From positions 124,001 through 188,000 of the forward strand of contig NZ_PVEP01000002.1 of assembly GCF_002973535.1 (NCBI RefSeq): DNA of 64,000 bases, written 5' to 3'. The position numbers and the translations under genes were made by a program. The stretch is from Albidovulum denitrificans. Lineage in GTDB: Bacteria > Pseudomonadota > Alphaproteobacteria > Rhodobacterales > Rhodobacteraceae. This document shows, piece after piece, positions 38,909 through 47,006 of this stretch. The first letter of the stretch is position 1. The number at the start of each line of letters is the position of its first letter. Under the pieces are notes generated by a model. It worked only from the letters and a program-made list of their open reading frames with translations, did no database searches and was not told the DNA's origin.

Positions 38909-39787
38909 CTACCAGGTCAGCAGCAGGCGGTCCTGCACCACCTCGGCCTCGCAGCTTTGGCCCGCCATCTGGAACCGCCGCAGCATCGACCGGCCAAGCG
39001 TCAGCATGATTTCCCGCGCGAAAAGCCCGCTGGGCAGGGGGATGTCGCAGGGGCGAAGGCCGCTTTTCTTGCTGCCGTCGATGCTAAGCGCGACATGAAC
39101 GCCGCGCGCCTTGCAGGCGGCGATGGTCTCCATCAACTCGGCCAGCGCGAACCCCTGCGCGCCGTAAAGGATGGATTGCGAATGCGCATAGGGCGGGTCG
39201 CAATAGATCAGGTCGCCCGGCCGGGCGCGGGCCATTGCCTCGCGGTAATCCAACTGCTCGAACCGGCAGCCCGCCAGCCGGGCGCGCCACTGATCGACGC
39301 GGCGGGCGAAGGCCTCGGGCCGGATCGGGGGATGGGCGCCGACCGGGGTGGACATATAGCCGTCCGACTTGCGGAACCGCACCACACCGCCATAGCAACT
39401 GCGCGTCAGGAACAGGAAATCCGCCCCGTTCGGCGCGGCGTTATAGGCGGCCTTGATCGCCTCATAGCCCGCGACGCGATCACCCGCGTGGAACAGGTGC
39501 CACCGCTCGGCATACCAGCGCTTCAGCAGCTCCGGCTCCGTCGCCAGCGCCTGCCATATCTCGATCAGCGGCGCGAAAGTGTCCGATCCGTAGCCCTCGC
39601 GCGGGGCCAGCACCGCCATCACCCCGGCAGACCCCAGGAAGGGTTCGTGATAGGCGCCGAAGCGGGGCGGGAAATGGCGGGCGATCTCATGCCCGATCTT
39701 CTGCTTGCTGCCGACCCATTTCAGAAGCTGGGTCTTGAAGGGGCGGGGCGCCTCCACCCGCCGTTCCGTGCCGCTGCCTGCGTCCAC
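38909..39787 (-). CDS. D12-class DNA adenine N6-methyltransferase
   Basis: This 292-residue protein is a D12 (Dam-like, alpha-order) amino-methyltransferase. Motif X/I is LLKWVGSKQKIGHEI near residue 21, PFLGSAGVMAVL near 48, and the catalytic motif IV is YCDPPYAHS near 194. Such enzymes methylate the adenine of a short site; GATC is common, but the specificity cannot be read here. It starts with GTG at 39787. No restriction endonuclease or specificity gene is adjacent, so it looks like an orphan methylase. It is convergent with groEL. Confidence 0.85.
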   Translation of the reverse strand: MDAGSGTERRVEAPRPFKTQLLKWVGSKQKIGHEIARHFPPRFGAYHEPFLGSAGVMAVLAPREGYGSDTFAPLIEIWQALATEPELLKRWYAERWHLFHAGDRVAGYEAIKAAYNAAPNGADFLFLTRSCYGGVVRFRKSDGYMSTPVGAHPPIRPEAFARRVDQWRARLAGCRFEQLDYREAMARARPGDLIYCDPPYAHSQSILYGAQGFALAELMETIAACKARGVHVALSIDGSKKSGLRPCDIPLPSGLFAREIMLTLGRSMLRRFQMAGQSCEAEVVQDRLLLTW

Positions 39788-39991
39788 CGCCCCGATCCTT
39801 TCGCCGCCGCCCCCCTTCGATAGGCCGAACAGGCCCGCTTCGCAACGACCGGCCCCGGCGGCGCCCGAATGACCGGCAAAGCACGATCACTTTTCCCCGG
39901 TGGCGCGCATTGCCGCAGTCTGGCCCGTTGCCGTCACAATCTTTCTATGGCAAGAGGTTGCCAGCCCGGATTCAAACCCATGAGTTCAGAC

Positions 39992-40645
39992 ATGACCGAC
40001 TTCGCCGCGCTGCGCACGATGATGGTGGACACGCAGGTCCGCCCCAACGACGTCACGAAATTCCCGATCATCGAGGCGATGCTGAGCGTCCAACGCGAAG
40101 CCTTCGTCCCCTCCGCCCTGCGCGCCGCCGCCTATGTCGGCGGAAATCTCGACCTTGGCCAGGGCCGGGTGATCCTTGAGGCGCGGACCCTGTCGAAGAT
40201 GCTCGACGCGCTCGACATCCAGCCCACCGACCTTGTCCTCGATCTGGGCTGCGGGCTTGGCTATTCCTCCGCCGTGATCGCCCGGATGGCCGAAGCCGTC
40301 GTCGCGGTCGAGGAGGACGGCGATCTGGCCGCCCAGGCCGAGGCGCGTCTGGCGGGCGAGGATGTCCACAACGTCGCCGTGATCGAGGCGCCGCTGAACG
40401 AAGGCGCCGCCAAGCACGGCCCCTATGACGTGATCGTGGTCGAGGGCGCGGCCGAAGCCGTCCCGGCCGCTATCGAGGCGCAGTTGAAGGAAGGCGGCCG
40501 CATCGCCTGCCTGTTCATGGACGGCGCGCTGGGCGTCGCCCGCGTCGGCTACAAGATCGACGGCGTGGTGACCTGGCGCTATGCCTTCACCGCCTCGGCC
40601 CCGGTCCTGCCGGGCTTCGCCAAGGCCCCGGCCTTCGTCCTTTAG
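39992..40645 (+). CDS. Protein-L-isoaspartate O-methyltransferase-like
   Basis: This 217-residue SAM-dependent methyltransferase resembles Pcm: [21 protein letters not shown] at the start, [19 protein letters not shown] (SAM-binding motif I, residues 75-93) and a motif [23 protein letters not shown]. It probably repairs isoaspartyl residues. The ATG at 39992 ([11 protein letters not shown]) is the family-like start; 39980 is an in-frame alternative. tolC follows 54 bases on, an order often seen in this family, and the two are probably one transcript. Confidence 0.82.
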   Translation: MTDFAALRTMMVDTQVRPNDVTKFPIIEAMLSVQREAFVPSALRAAAYVGGNLDLGQGRVILEARTLSKMLDALDIQPTDLVLDLGCGLGYSSAVIARMAEAVVAVEEDGDLAAQAEARLAGEDVHNVAVIEAPLNEGAAKHGPYDVIVVEGAAEAVPAAIEAQLKEGGRIACLFMDGALGVARVGYKIDGVVTWRYAFTASAPVLPGFAKAPAFVL

Positions 40646-40699
40646 GAATTCAGAACGGTCGCGCCGAAACGGTCCGCGGCCAGAGTGAGGTACGCCAAG

Positions 40700-42070
40700 A
40701 TGAAAACTGCGCCCGGAAAAAGACTTGTCGCCGCCGGTCTTCTTGCCCTGACGTGCCTTGCCCCGCTGACCGCCTCGGCCGAGACGCTGGCCGATGCGCT
40801 GATCTCTGCCTACAAGAACTCCAACCTGCTTGAGCAGAACCGCGCCGTGCTGCGCGCCGCGGATGAGGATGTGGCCTCCGCCGTGTCCGCCCTGCGCCCG
40901 GTTCTCGCCTTCGTTGCCAATGCGGGCTATACTGACCCGGTCGCCATGGGGCGCGATAATCTCAGCGCCACCATCGCGCTCAGCGCCTCGATGACGCTCT
41001 TTGACAGCGGTCGCAACCGGCTGGGCGTCGACATTGCCAAGGAAACCGTGCTTGCCACGCGCGAGGCGCTGGTCTCGGTCGAACAAAGCGTCCTTCTGGG
41101 CGCCGTGCAGGCCTATTTCGGCGTCCGTTCGGCGATCGAGAACGTGTCGATCAACGACAACTCCGTCCGCGTGCTGGAAGAAACGCTGAAGGCCACGCAG
41201 GACCAGTTCGACGTGGGCGAGGTGACGCGCACCGACGTCGCGCTGGCGCAGGCCCAGCTTGCCGCCGCGCGCGCCGGTCTTGCCGCCGCGCAGGGGCAGC
41301 TGGCGGCGGCGCGGGAAAGCTACAAGGCCGTGACCGGGCATTACCCCGGCGCGCTGGCCATCGCGCCGAAGGTCCCGCCGCTGCCGAAATCGGTCACCGA
41401 GGCGCAGGGCATCGCCATGCGCAGCCATCCCAGCATCCTTCAGGCGCAGCATCAGGTCGCCGCTGCCGATCTTGGCGTCGCGCTTGGCGCCGCGCAGCGG
41501 CTGCCGACGGTGTCCGCCGACGCCTCGCTGGCGCGCGATGACAACGGCATAAATGCGTCTTCCGTCGGCATCCAGTTGCAGCAGCCGATCTATGCCGGGG
41601 GCAAGCTGTCCTCGGTCCACCGCAAGGCCATCGCGCAGCGCGAACAGGCCCGCGCGGGCTTGCAGCAATCCAGCGTGATCATCGCCCAGAACGTCGCCAA
41701 TTCCTGGGCCGACATCTCGGTCGCGCGGGCGCAGATTTCGGCCACCGATCGCCAGATCTCGGCCGCGACCATCGCCTATGACGGTGTGCGCGAAGAGGCG
41801 AAGCTGGGCGCGCGGACGACGCTGGATGTGCTGAACGCGGAACAGTCGCTTCTGGACGCGCGCTCCAGCCGGATCACGGCCGTCGCCAATCTTCAGGTAG
41901 CAAACTATTCACTTCTGGCCTCTATGGGTCTTCTGACTGTCGACCACCTGAACCTCGGCATTCCGGTCTACGACCCGGCGGCCTATTACAACGCCGTCAA
42001 AAGCGCGCCGCCGACCTCGGTCCAGGGCAAGAGCCTTGACCGTGTTCTGAAGGCCATCGGGAAGAACTGA
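40700..42070 (+). CDS. tolC: TolC-family type I secretion outer-membrane channel
   Basis: This 456-residue protein has a signal peptide cleaved after ASA (residue 27). It shows the tandem coiled-coil repeats of TolC: ETLADALISAYKNSNLLEQN starts the first half and SVTEAQGIAMRSHPSILQAQHQV the second, with VGEVTRTDVALAQAQLAAARAGL and LGARTTLDVLNAEQSLLDARS as paired helices. It forms the outer-membrane exit for type I secretion or RND efflux. No ABC or membrane-fusion gene is adjacent. Start is the ATG at 40700 rather than the GTG at 40685. Confidence 0.92.
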   Translation: MKTAPGKRLVAAGLLALTCLAPLTASAETLADALISAYKNSNLLEQNRAVLRAADEDVASAVSALRPVLAFVANAGYTDPVAMGRDNLSATIALSASMTLFDSGRNRLGVDIAKETVLATREALVSVEQSVLLGAVQAYFGVRSAIENVSINDNSVRVLEETLKATQDQFDVGEVTRTDVALAQAQLAAARAGLAAAQGQLAAARESYKAVTGHYPGALAIAPKVPPLPKSVTEAQGIAMRSHPSILQAQHQVAAADLGVALGAAQRLPTVSADASLARDDNGINASSVGIQLQQPIYAGGKLSSVHRKAIAQREQARAGLQQSSVIIAQNVANSWADISVARAQISATDRQISAATIAYDGVREEAKLGARTTLDVLNAEQSLLDARSSRITAVANLQVANYSLLASMGLLTVDHLNLGIPVYDPAAYYNAVKSAPPTSVQGKSLDRVLKAIGKN

Positions 42071-42142
42071 CCCCGCAGGGATCGGTTGTCGGAGGGAAAG
42101 CGGCGGGATATGGTACCCGTCGCCAGCCGATAAGGAATGCCC

Positions 42143-43489
42143 ATGTCTGATCCCCTCTCGAATGCCGAGATCCAGGATGTCCTCTCGTCCATCCGCCGCC
42201 TCGTGTCGGAAGACCGCCGCCTGCGGACGCCGGTTCCGGTCGCGGAAGAGGAGGAGGGCGCGGGCAAGCTGCTTTTGACCGACGCCTTGCGGGTGGAGTC
42301 ACCGGCGGCGGAGGTCGAAGAGACGCCGGAAGACGCGCCGGAGGAGGCATCGCTGGTCAACGTGGTCAGCGAAGAGGAACAGGACGCCCGCTGGCCGGTC
42401 CATGTGTCCGAAATCCCCGCAGCGCCCGCCATCCGGCCCGCATCGGCGCTTGAGGAAGACCTCGCCACGCTTGAAAGCACGATTGCAGAGCTTGAGGCCG
42501 CGGTGGCCGGGATCGGCGCGGAATTCGAACCCGACGGCAGCGAGGTGGCGAAGGATAGCGCCGACCCCTCGGCGCTGGCGCTGGAAGAGGCGTTCGACGA
42601 CGGCTTCGTGGTCGATACCGGCGGGCCGGTGCCTGTGCGCCCCGACGACCCGTCAATCTCTGCCGGGGTGACGGAAGACACGGCCCTGGCGCCTGAGGCC
42701 GAAGAGGTGGCCGAAGCGGAAGAGGCCACGACCGAGGATGCCACGGCGGAGCCCGCCGAGGATCACGGCACGGATGAGATCACCTTCCTGCGCAGCGGCC
42801 CGGCCGGTCGGCGCAGCGACTGGCAGGTCATTTCCGGCGACATGGACGGGCAGGGCAACACCGGCCGCCTGCACCTGACCGCGAGCGACGCGGTGGAGGG
42901 TTCCGGCGAAGATGCCGAAGCCGATGGTGCCGTCGCGGAGGGCGCGGACACGCCCGAGATGGCCGAAGATGCGACGCTAGAGGTCGTCTCGGCAGAGGAT
43001 GAGGCCGCGGAGGTCGCGGAGGAACAAGGACCGGAGGCGGAGACGCCCGACCTTGCCGGGGAGGCTTACGCAGCACCGGAAACGCCCGAGGCGGCTTACG
43101 CGGCGCCCGAGGACGTCGAGAGCGCCGAAGTGGCCTTTGCCGAGGCCGACCCCGTGGAAACCCCCGAGGCGGTCGAAGATGCCGTCGCGGAGGCCGACCT
43201 GCCGGACGCCGCCGATGTGGCGCCAGAGGGTGACCCCATGCCCGCCGCCGCCATGGCCGGTGCCGCCGCGATGGCCGCCGTGACCCCGGACGAGGGCGAG
43301 GAGGACGGTGTCGATCTGTTCTCGCAGGACGATGAGGCCGTCATCGACATGGAGATGCTGCGCGACCTGATTTCCGAGGTCATCCGGGAAGAGCTTCAGG
43401 GGCCGCTGGGCGAACGTATCACCCGCAATGTGCGCAAGCTGGTCCGCCAGGAAATCGCCCGCGCCTTGGAAGCGCAGAAGTTCGAGTGA
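42143..43489 (+). CDS. Acidic PopZ-like polar organiser candidate
   Basis: This 448-residue protein has three parts. The N-terminal helix (SNAEIQDVLSSIRRLVSEDRR, residues 5-26) resembles the one by which DUF2497/PopZ proteins bind partners. A long Glu/Ala/Pro-rich segment (about 30-395) is almost surely disordered. The C-terminal helical region (MEMLRDLISEVIREEL then ERITRNVRKLVRQEIARAL, 405-444) looks like an oligomerisation domain. This is the layout of PopZ, which gathers chromosome-segregation proteins at cell poles. Sequence identity outside the ends is not assessable. The ATG at 42143 has AAGGA 6 bases upstream; the ATG at 42137 sits too close. Confidence 0.6.
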   Translation: MSDPLSNAEIQDVLSSIRRLVSEDRRLRTPVPVAEEEEGAGKLLLTDALRVESPAAEVEETPEDAPEEASLVNVVSEEEQDARWPVHVSEIPAAPAIRPASALEEDLATLESTIAELEAAVAGIGAEFEPDGSEVAKDSADPSALALEEAFDDGFVVDTGGPVPVRPDDPSISAGVTEDTALAPEAEEVAEAEEATTEDATAEPAEDHGTDEITFLRSGPAGRRSDWQVISGDMDGQGNTGRLHLTASDAVEGSGEDAEADGAVAEGADTPEMAEDATLEVVSAEDEAAEVAEEQGPEAETPDLAGEAYAAPETPEAAYAAPEDVESAEVAFAEADPVETPEAVEDAVAEADLPDAADVAPEGDPMPAAAMAGAAAMAAVTPDEGEEDGVDLFSQDDEAVIDMEMLRDLISEVIREELQGPLGERITRNVRKLVRQEIARALEAQKFE

Positions 43490-43493
43490 CGGC

Positions 43494-43588
43494 CAAAGCG
43501 TTTCGGGTTTTCGTTAAGAAAGCAAGTATCAGAATTCGAACGAACTAAGTTCGAATTCTGAGCCAACGCAAACCCGAAATGCTATAAG
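43494..43588 (+). repeat. Palindromic 3'-end element family 1, copy 2
   Basis: Same element and orientation as copy 1: CCAAAGCG end four bases after the PopZ-like gene's stop, inner arms CAGAATTCGAAC and GTTCGAATTCTG around GAACTAA, and a terminal ATGCTATAAG. It lies between convergent genes. Confidence 0.9.
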
Positions 43589-43619
43589 CCGCGCCCGCCA
43601 ACCACCTGAACAGACCCGC

Positions 43620-43650
43620 AAAAACGAAAACGCGCCCCTGGGGCGCGTTC
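43620..43650 (-). terminator. Rho-independent terminator after the DUF6280 gene
   Basis: AACGCGCCCC (43630-43639) and GGGGCGCGTT (43641-43650) form a perfect 10-base stem. On the minus strand it is followed by TTTTCGTTTTT. Confidence 0.8.
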
Positions 43651-43676
43651 TCTCGTTTCCAGGCGTTACCCTGAAC

Positions 43677-43997
43677 TCAGGCCGCTTCGGCCTCTTCCGC
43701 GGCATGGCGGCGTTCGCTTTCCTCGCGCGACAGCGCGACAGAGGTGCGAACCCCCTTGGAGACGAACTCCATCAGCCCCTTCACGACCCGCTCGTTCGGG
43801 TCGATCCCGGCGCAGGACAGGACTTCGCGGCCATCACGCGACCGCGCCCAACGGGCAATCTGCTCAGGCCCGTTGCCATACTTTTTATCATCGGCAATCG
43901 CATCATCCAGCGCTGCAAGGACAACGGCGGCGAAAAGTTTCCGCGACCTCTGGCCTTGTTCGTAGTTGAATGCGGTGCCGTCAACGAAATCGCGCAT
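43677..43997 (-). CDS. DUF6280-like small protein
   Basis: This 106-residue protein (MRDFVDGTAFNYEQGQRSRKLF..., SRDGREVLSCAGIDPNERV) matches what I know of DUF6280, a family of small cytosolic proteins in Rhodobacterales with no known function. It is helical and has no membrane segment. The ATG at 43997 is one base after a tiny upstream frame's stop (TGAGATG). The frame extends to 44045, but the conserved part starts at 43997. Confidence 0.75.
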   Translation of the reverse strand: MRDFVDGTAFNYEQGQRSRKLFAAVVLAALDDAIADDKKYGNGPEQIARWARSRDGREVLSCAGIDPNERVVKGLMEFVSKGVRTSVALSREESERRHAAEEAEAA

Positions 43998-43998
43998 C

Positions 43999-44079
43999 TC
44001 AGTTCCTGTTTTTCTTGCTCTTGCGTTTACCGGCGTTCTGCTCAATACGGCTATTTGCGCTCGATTCGGTATGTCCCAA
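43999..44079 (-). CDS. Possible 26-residue Lys-rich microprotein
   Basis: A TTG at 44079 opens a frame of 26 codons ending in a basic tail (GKRKSKKNRN) and TGA one base before the DUF6280 start, an arrangement suggesting translational coupling. The upstream in-frame stop is 12 codons earlier. There is no good Shine-Dalgarno and codon bias is weak, so it may be chance in a leader. Confidence 0.2.
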   Translation of the reverse strand: MGHTESSANSRIEQNAGKRKSKKNRN

Positions 44080-44142
44080 ACCGCATGTCAGCCATGCGTC
44101 TTGTGCATGGCCGTCGAAAGGGCGTCACAGCATCTAGTAAAC

Positions 44143-44171
44143 TTGCCACAGAACGGCCCGGCATATATAGG
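44143..44171 (+). promoter_or_regulatory. Candidate efp promoter
   Basis: TTGCCA (44143-44148) and TATAGG (44166-44171) with a 17-base spacer, in a locally AT-rich stretch 42 bases before the efp ATG. Confidence 0.45.
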
Positions 44172-44212
44172 AGCCGGAAATTTCCTTTCAACCTTAGCCA
44201 AGGTGCTTTCGG

Positions 44213-44776
44213 ATGGCCAAGATCAACGGCAACGAAATTCGTCCCGGCAACGTGCTGGAACATGATGGCGGGCTTTGGGCCGCCGTGAAGGTCAACCATG
44301 TGAAGCCCGGCAAGGGCGGCGCCTTCGCGCAGGTGGAGCTGAAAAACCTCCGCGACGGGCGCAAGCTGAACGAACGCTTCCGTTCGGAAGACAAGGTCGA
44401 ACGGGTCCGTCTGGACCAGAAGGACCAGCAGTTCCTTTATGAAACCGACGGCCGTCTGGTGTTCATGGACAGCGAGACCTTCGAGCAGACCGAACTGGAC
44501 GCCGACCTTCTCGGCGATCGCCGCCCCTTCCTGCAAGACGGCATGACCGCGACCATCGAATATTACGGGGAAGAGGCGCTGTCGGTCGCGCTGCCGCAGA
44601 AGGTGACCTGCAAGGTGGTGGAAACGGAGCCGGTCGTGAAGGGCCAGACCGCCGCCAACAGCTACAAGCCCGCGATCCTCGACAACGGCTTGCGCATCAC
44701 GATCCCGCCTTTCGTGGGGGAGGGCGAGGACATCATCGTCAACACCGAGACGTTCGAATATTCCGAACGCGCCTGA
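44213..44776 (+). CDS. efp: Elongation factor P
   Basis: This 187-residue EF-P relieves ribosome stalling at proline runs. The three beta-barrel domains are visible, with [18 protein letters not shown] carrying the conserved loop Lys34 that is modified in many bacteria, and the C-terminal [23 protein letters not shown] signature. AAGG precedes the ATG. It is convergent with ygfZ. Confidence 0.97.
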   Translation: MAKINGNEIRPGNVLEHDGGLWAAVKVNHVKPGKGGAFAQVELKNLRDGRKLNERFRSEDKVERVRLDQKDQQFLYETDGRLVFMDSETFEQTELDADLLGDRRPFLQDGMTATIEYYGEEALSVALPQKVTCKVVETEPVVKGQTAANSYKPAILDNGLRITIPPFVGEGEDIIVNTETFEYSERA

Positions 44777-44804
44777 GCGGGCGAAAACCGCGCGGGAACG
44801 ATCA

Positions 44805-44828
44805 GGGCCGCCTTCGGGCGACCCTTTT
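44805..44828 (+). terminator. Rho-independent terminator after efp
   Basis: GGGCCGCC-TTCG-GGCGACCC then TTTT; seven of eight stem pairs match. Its last T is the first base of the convergent ygfZ stop codon. Confidence 0.7.
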
Positions 44829-45577
44829 CATGCGCGATGCAGGATCGCCCCGCCGGCCCGCATCTCGCCTTCGGCCCTGTCGAACCGCAGGTAGGCGATA
44901 CCCATCCCGCCCGACTGGGTGTAAAGGACGCCCGCCGGTTTGCCCCCGGCCTCGATCTCTGTCCCGACCGGCGCCGCGCCATCGACCCGCACGCGGACCA
45001 GCCCCTTGCGCAATTCCGTCTTGTGCTTCATCCGCGCGGTCACTTCCTGCCCGACATAGCAGCCCTTGCGGAAATCGACGCCATGCAGGCGCTCGAACCC
45101 GGCCTCAAGGATGAAGCTGTCGTCGGGGATCAGTTCGACGCCTGTTTCGGGGATGCAATGGGCGACCCGGATCGCGCCCCAGTCGATTGCGGGCGCGCCG
45201 CCCGTGGCCCCATAGGCCCGCCAGCCAAGGTCGGGATGGCGCGGATCGGTGAAGGCGCCTGCGGGCGCGGGGCCAAGGCCACGTGTGACGGCCAGCGGCG
45301 ATACCGCGATCCGCACATCCGCCCGCAGCTTGTACATCGACAGCCGCCGCGCCAGGCCGTCCGCAAGGCTGTCCTTGACGTCGATCAGGATCGCCTGATC
45401 CCCCGGCACCAGGAAGAAATCCGCCAGATACTTGCCCTGCGGCGTCAGCAGCGCGGCATAGACCAAACCGTTCTTCAGCCTGCCAAGGTCGTTGCTGACC
45501 AGCCCCTGAAGGAAATCGACCCGGTCGGTGCCGGTGATCTCAAGGACTGTTCTGTCGGGGGCGCTTTCGCCTGTCAT
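44828..45577 (-). CDS. ygfZ: YgfZ/GcvT-like folate-binding Fe-S protein
   Basis: This 249-residue protein has the GcvT-like fold and the YgfZ signature GCYVGQEVTARMKHKTELRK (near residue 170) with its conserved Cys. YgfZ (human IBA57 homologue) helps assemble or repair Fe-S clusters of certain enzymes using folate. It starts VLEITGTDRVDFLQGLVSND after a short tail. It is convergent with efp and divergent from the aminotransferase at 45716. Confidence 0.92.
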   Translation of the reverse strand: MTGESAPDRTVLEITGTDRVDFLQGLVSNDLGRLKNGLVYAALLTPQGKYLADFFLVPGDQAILIDVKDSLADGLARRLSMYKLRADVRIAVSPLAVTRGLGPAPAGAFTDPRHPDLGWRAYGATGGAPAIDWGAIRVAHCIPETGVELIPDDSFILEAGFERLHGVDFRKGCYVGQEVTARMKHKTELRKGLVRVRVDGAAPVGTEIEAGGKPAGVLYTQSGGMGIAYLRFDRAEGEMRAGGAILHRA

Positions 45578-45715
45578 CGTTTCAATCCGTGGTCGTCCTG
45601 TTGCCGCCGCACCATCGCAGGGGCGCGGCCGATGGTAAAGCCGGTGCCGGGGGTCAATTGACCTTCCCGCGCCCCGGCACTACGCCTTTGTCCCAGAAAG
45701 CCGGAGATCGCGCCC

Positions 45716-46936
45716 ATGTCCCTGTCCAACGGTCGGCCCTACCTTGCCATTCCCGGCCCCTCGGTCATGCCCGACCGGGTGCTGCGGGCCATGCACCGGG
45801 CCGCGCCGAATATCTATGAGGGCGCGCTGCACGACCTGACGCGGGATGTGGTCGCGGACCTGAAGCGCGTGGCGCTGACCGACGCCCATGTCGCGATCTA
45901 CATCGCCAACGGCCATGGCGGGTGGGAGGCGGCGAATGCCAATATCTTCTCGCGCGGGGATCATGCGCTGGCGATCCTCACCGGCCGCTTCGGCCTTGGC
46001 TGGGCGCTGTCGGCCGAGGCGATGGGGGTGCAGGTCCAGCGGATCGACTTCGGCCGCCAAAGCCCGGCCGATCCCGACCGGATCGAGGCCGCGCTGCGGG
46101 CCGATACCGACCGCCGTATCAAGGCGGTGACGCTGACCCATGTCGATACCGCATCCTCGGTCCGCAACGACATCGCCGCCGTCCGCGCCGCCATCGACGC
46201 CGCGGGCCACCCCGCGCTGCTGGCGGTCGATGCCATCGCCTCGCTGGGCTGCGATCCCCTGAAGATGGACGACTGGGGCATCGACGTCCTTGTCGCGGCC
46301 AGCCAGAAGGGGCTGATGACGCCGCCGGGGCTGGCCTTCGTGTGGTTCTCCGCCCGCGCGCGCGAGGTGACGCGCGGCGCCGATCTGAGAACGCCCTACT
46401 GGGACTGGGGGCCGCGCGCGACCCCCGCGCAGTATTACCAGTATTTCGCCGGTACCGCGCCGACCCATCACATCTACGGCCTGGCCGAGGCGTTGAAGAT
46501 GCTCGTCCATGAAGAGGGCCTGCCCGCCGCCTGGGCGCGCCACGCGACGCTTGCCCGCGCGGTCTGGGCGGCGTTCGAGGCCTGGGGGCAGGGCGGGGAC
46601 ATCGCGCTGAACATCGCCGATCCGGCGTTCCGGGGGACCTCGGTCACGGCGGCCAGGATCGGGGATGGCGGCGCCGGGCGGCTGCGGCGCTGGTGCGAGG
46701 AAGAGGCAGGCGTGACGCTGGGCATCGGCCTTGGCATGGCCGAGCCGACCGATCCCGCCTATGGCGATTTCCTGCGCGTCGCGCATATGGGTCATGTGAA
46801 CGCCCATATGACGCTGGGCGTGCTGTCGGTGATGGAGGCGGGGATGCGCGCGCTGAATGTCCCGCACGGGGACGGTGCGCTGGCCGCCGCCGCCGGGGTG
46901 GTGGCCGGCGGTTATAGCATTTCGGGTTTACACTGA
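45716..46936 (+). CDS. PLP-dependent aminotransferase (alanine/serine-glyoxylate type)
   Basis: This 406-residue class V aminotransferase resembles alanine-glyoxylate and serine-glyoxylate aminotransferases: YLAIPGPSVMPDRVLRAM, NGHGGWEAANANIFSRGD, THVDTASSVRND, VDAIASLG, and the PLP lysine in VAASQKGLMTPPG near residue 200. Substrates are uncertain. GGAGAT precedes the ATG. The last codons (SISGLH and the TGA stop) come from palindromic element copy 3, so the native C-terminus was probably replaced when the element arrived. Confidence 0.87.
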   Translation: MSLSNGRPYLAIPGPSVMPDRVLRAMHRAAPNIYEGALHDLTRDVVADLKRVALTDAHVAIYIANGHGGWEAANANIFSRGDHALAILTGRFGLGWALSAEAMGVQVQRIDFGRQSPADPDRIEAALRADTDRRIKAVTLTHVDTASSVRNDIAAVRAAIDAAGHPALLAVDAIASLGCDPLKMDDWGIDVLVAASQKGLMTPPGLAFVWFSARAREVTRGADLRTPYWDWGPRATPAQYYQYFAGTAPTHHIYGLAEALKMLVHEEGLPAAWARHATLARAVWAAFEAWGQGGDIALNIADPAFRGTSVTAARIGDGGAGRLRRWCEEEAGVTLGIGLGMAEPTDPAYGDFLRVAHMGHVNAHMTLGVLSVMEAGMRALNVPHGDGALAAAAGVVAGGYSISGLH

Positions 46937-47006
46937 ATCGGAATTTGACCTTATTTCGTCCGAATTCTGATACTTACCTTCTCAACGCAAACCCGAAACG
47001 CTTTAG
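46912..47006 (-). repeat. Palindromic 3'-end element family 1, copy 3
   Basis: Read on the minus strand it runs CTAAAGCG...ATGCTATAA like copies 1 and 2; inner arms are CAGAATTCGGAC and GTCAAATTCCG around a 7-base GAAATAA-type loop. The TAA in the CTAAAGCG end is the stop codon of the HisC-like gene. The other end supplies the stop of the aminotransferase on the plus strand. Confidence 0.88.

Noticed and set aside
43966..44265. Plus-strand frame across the DUF6280-efp gap
   Set aside because: It overlaps the efp promoter and start in another frame, and lacks a ribosome-binding site.
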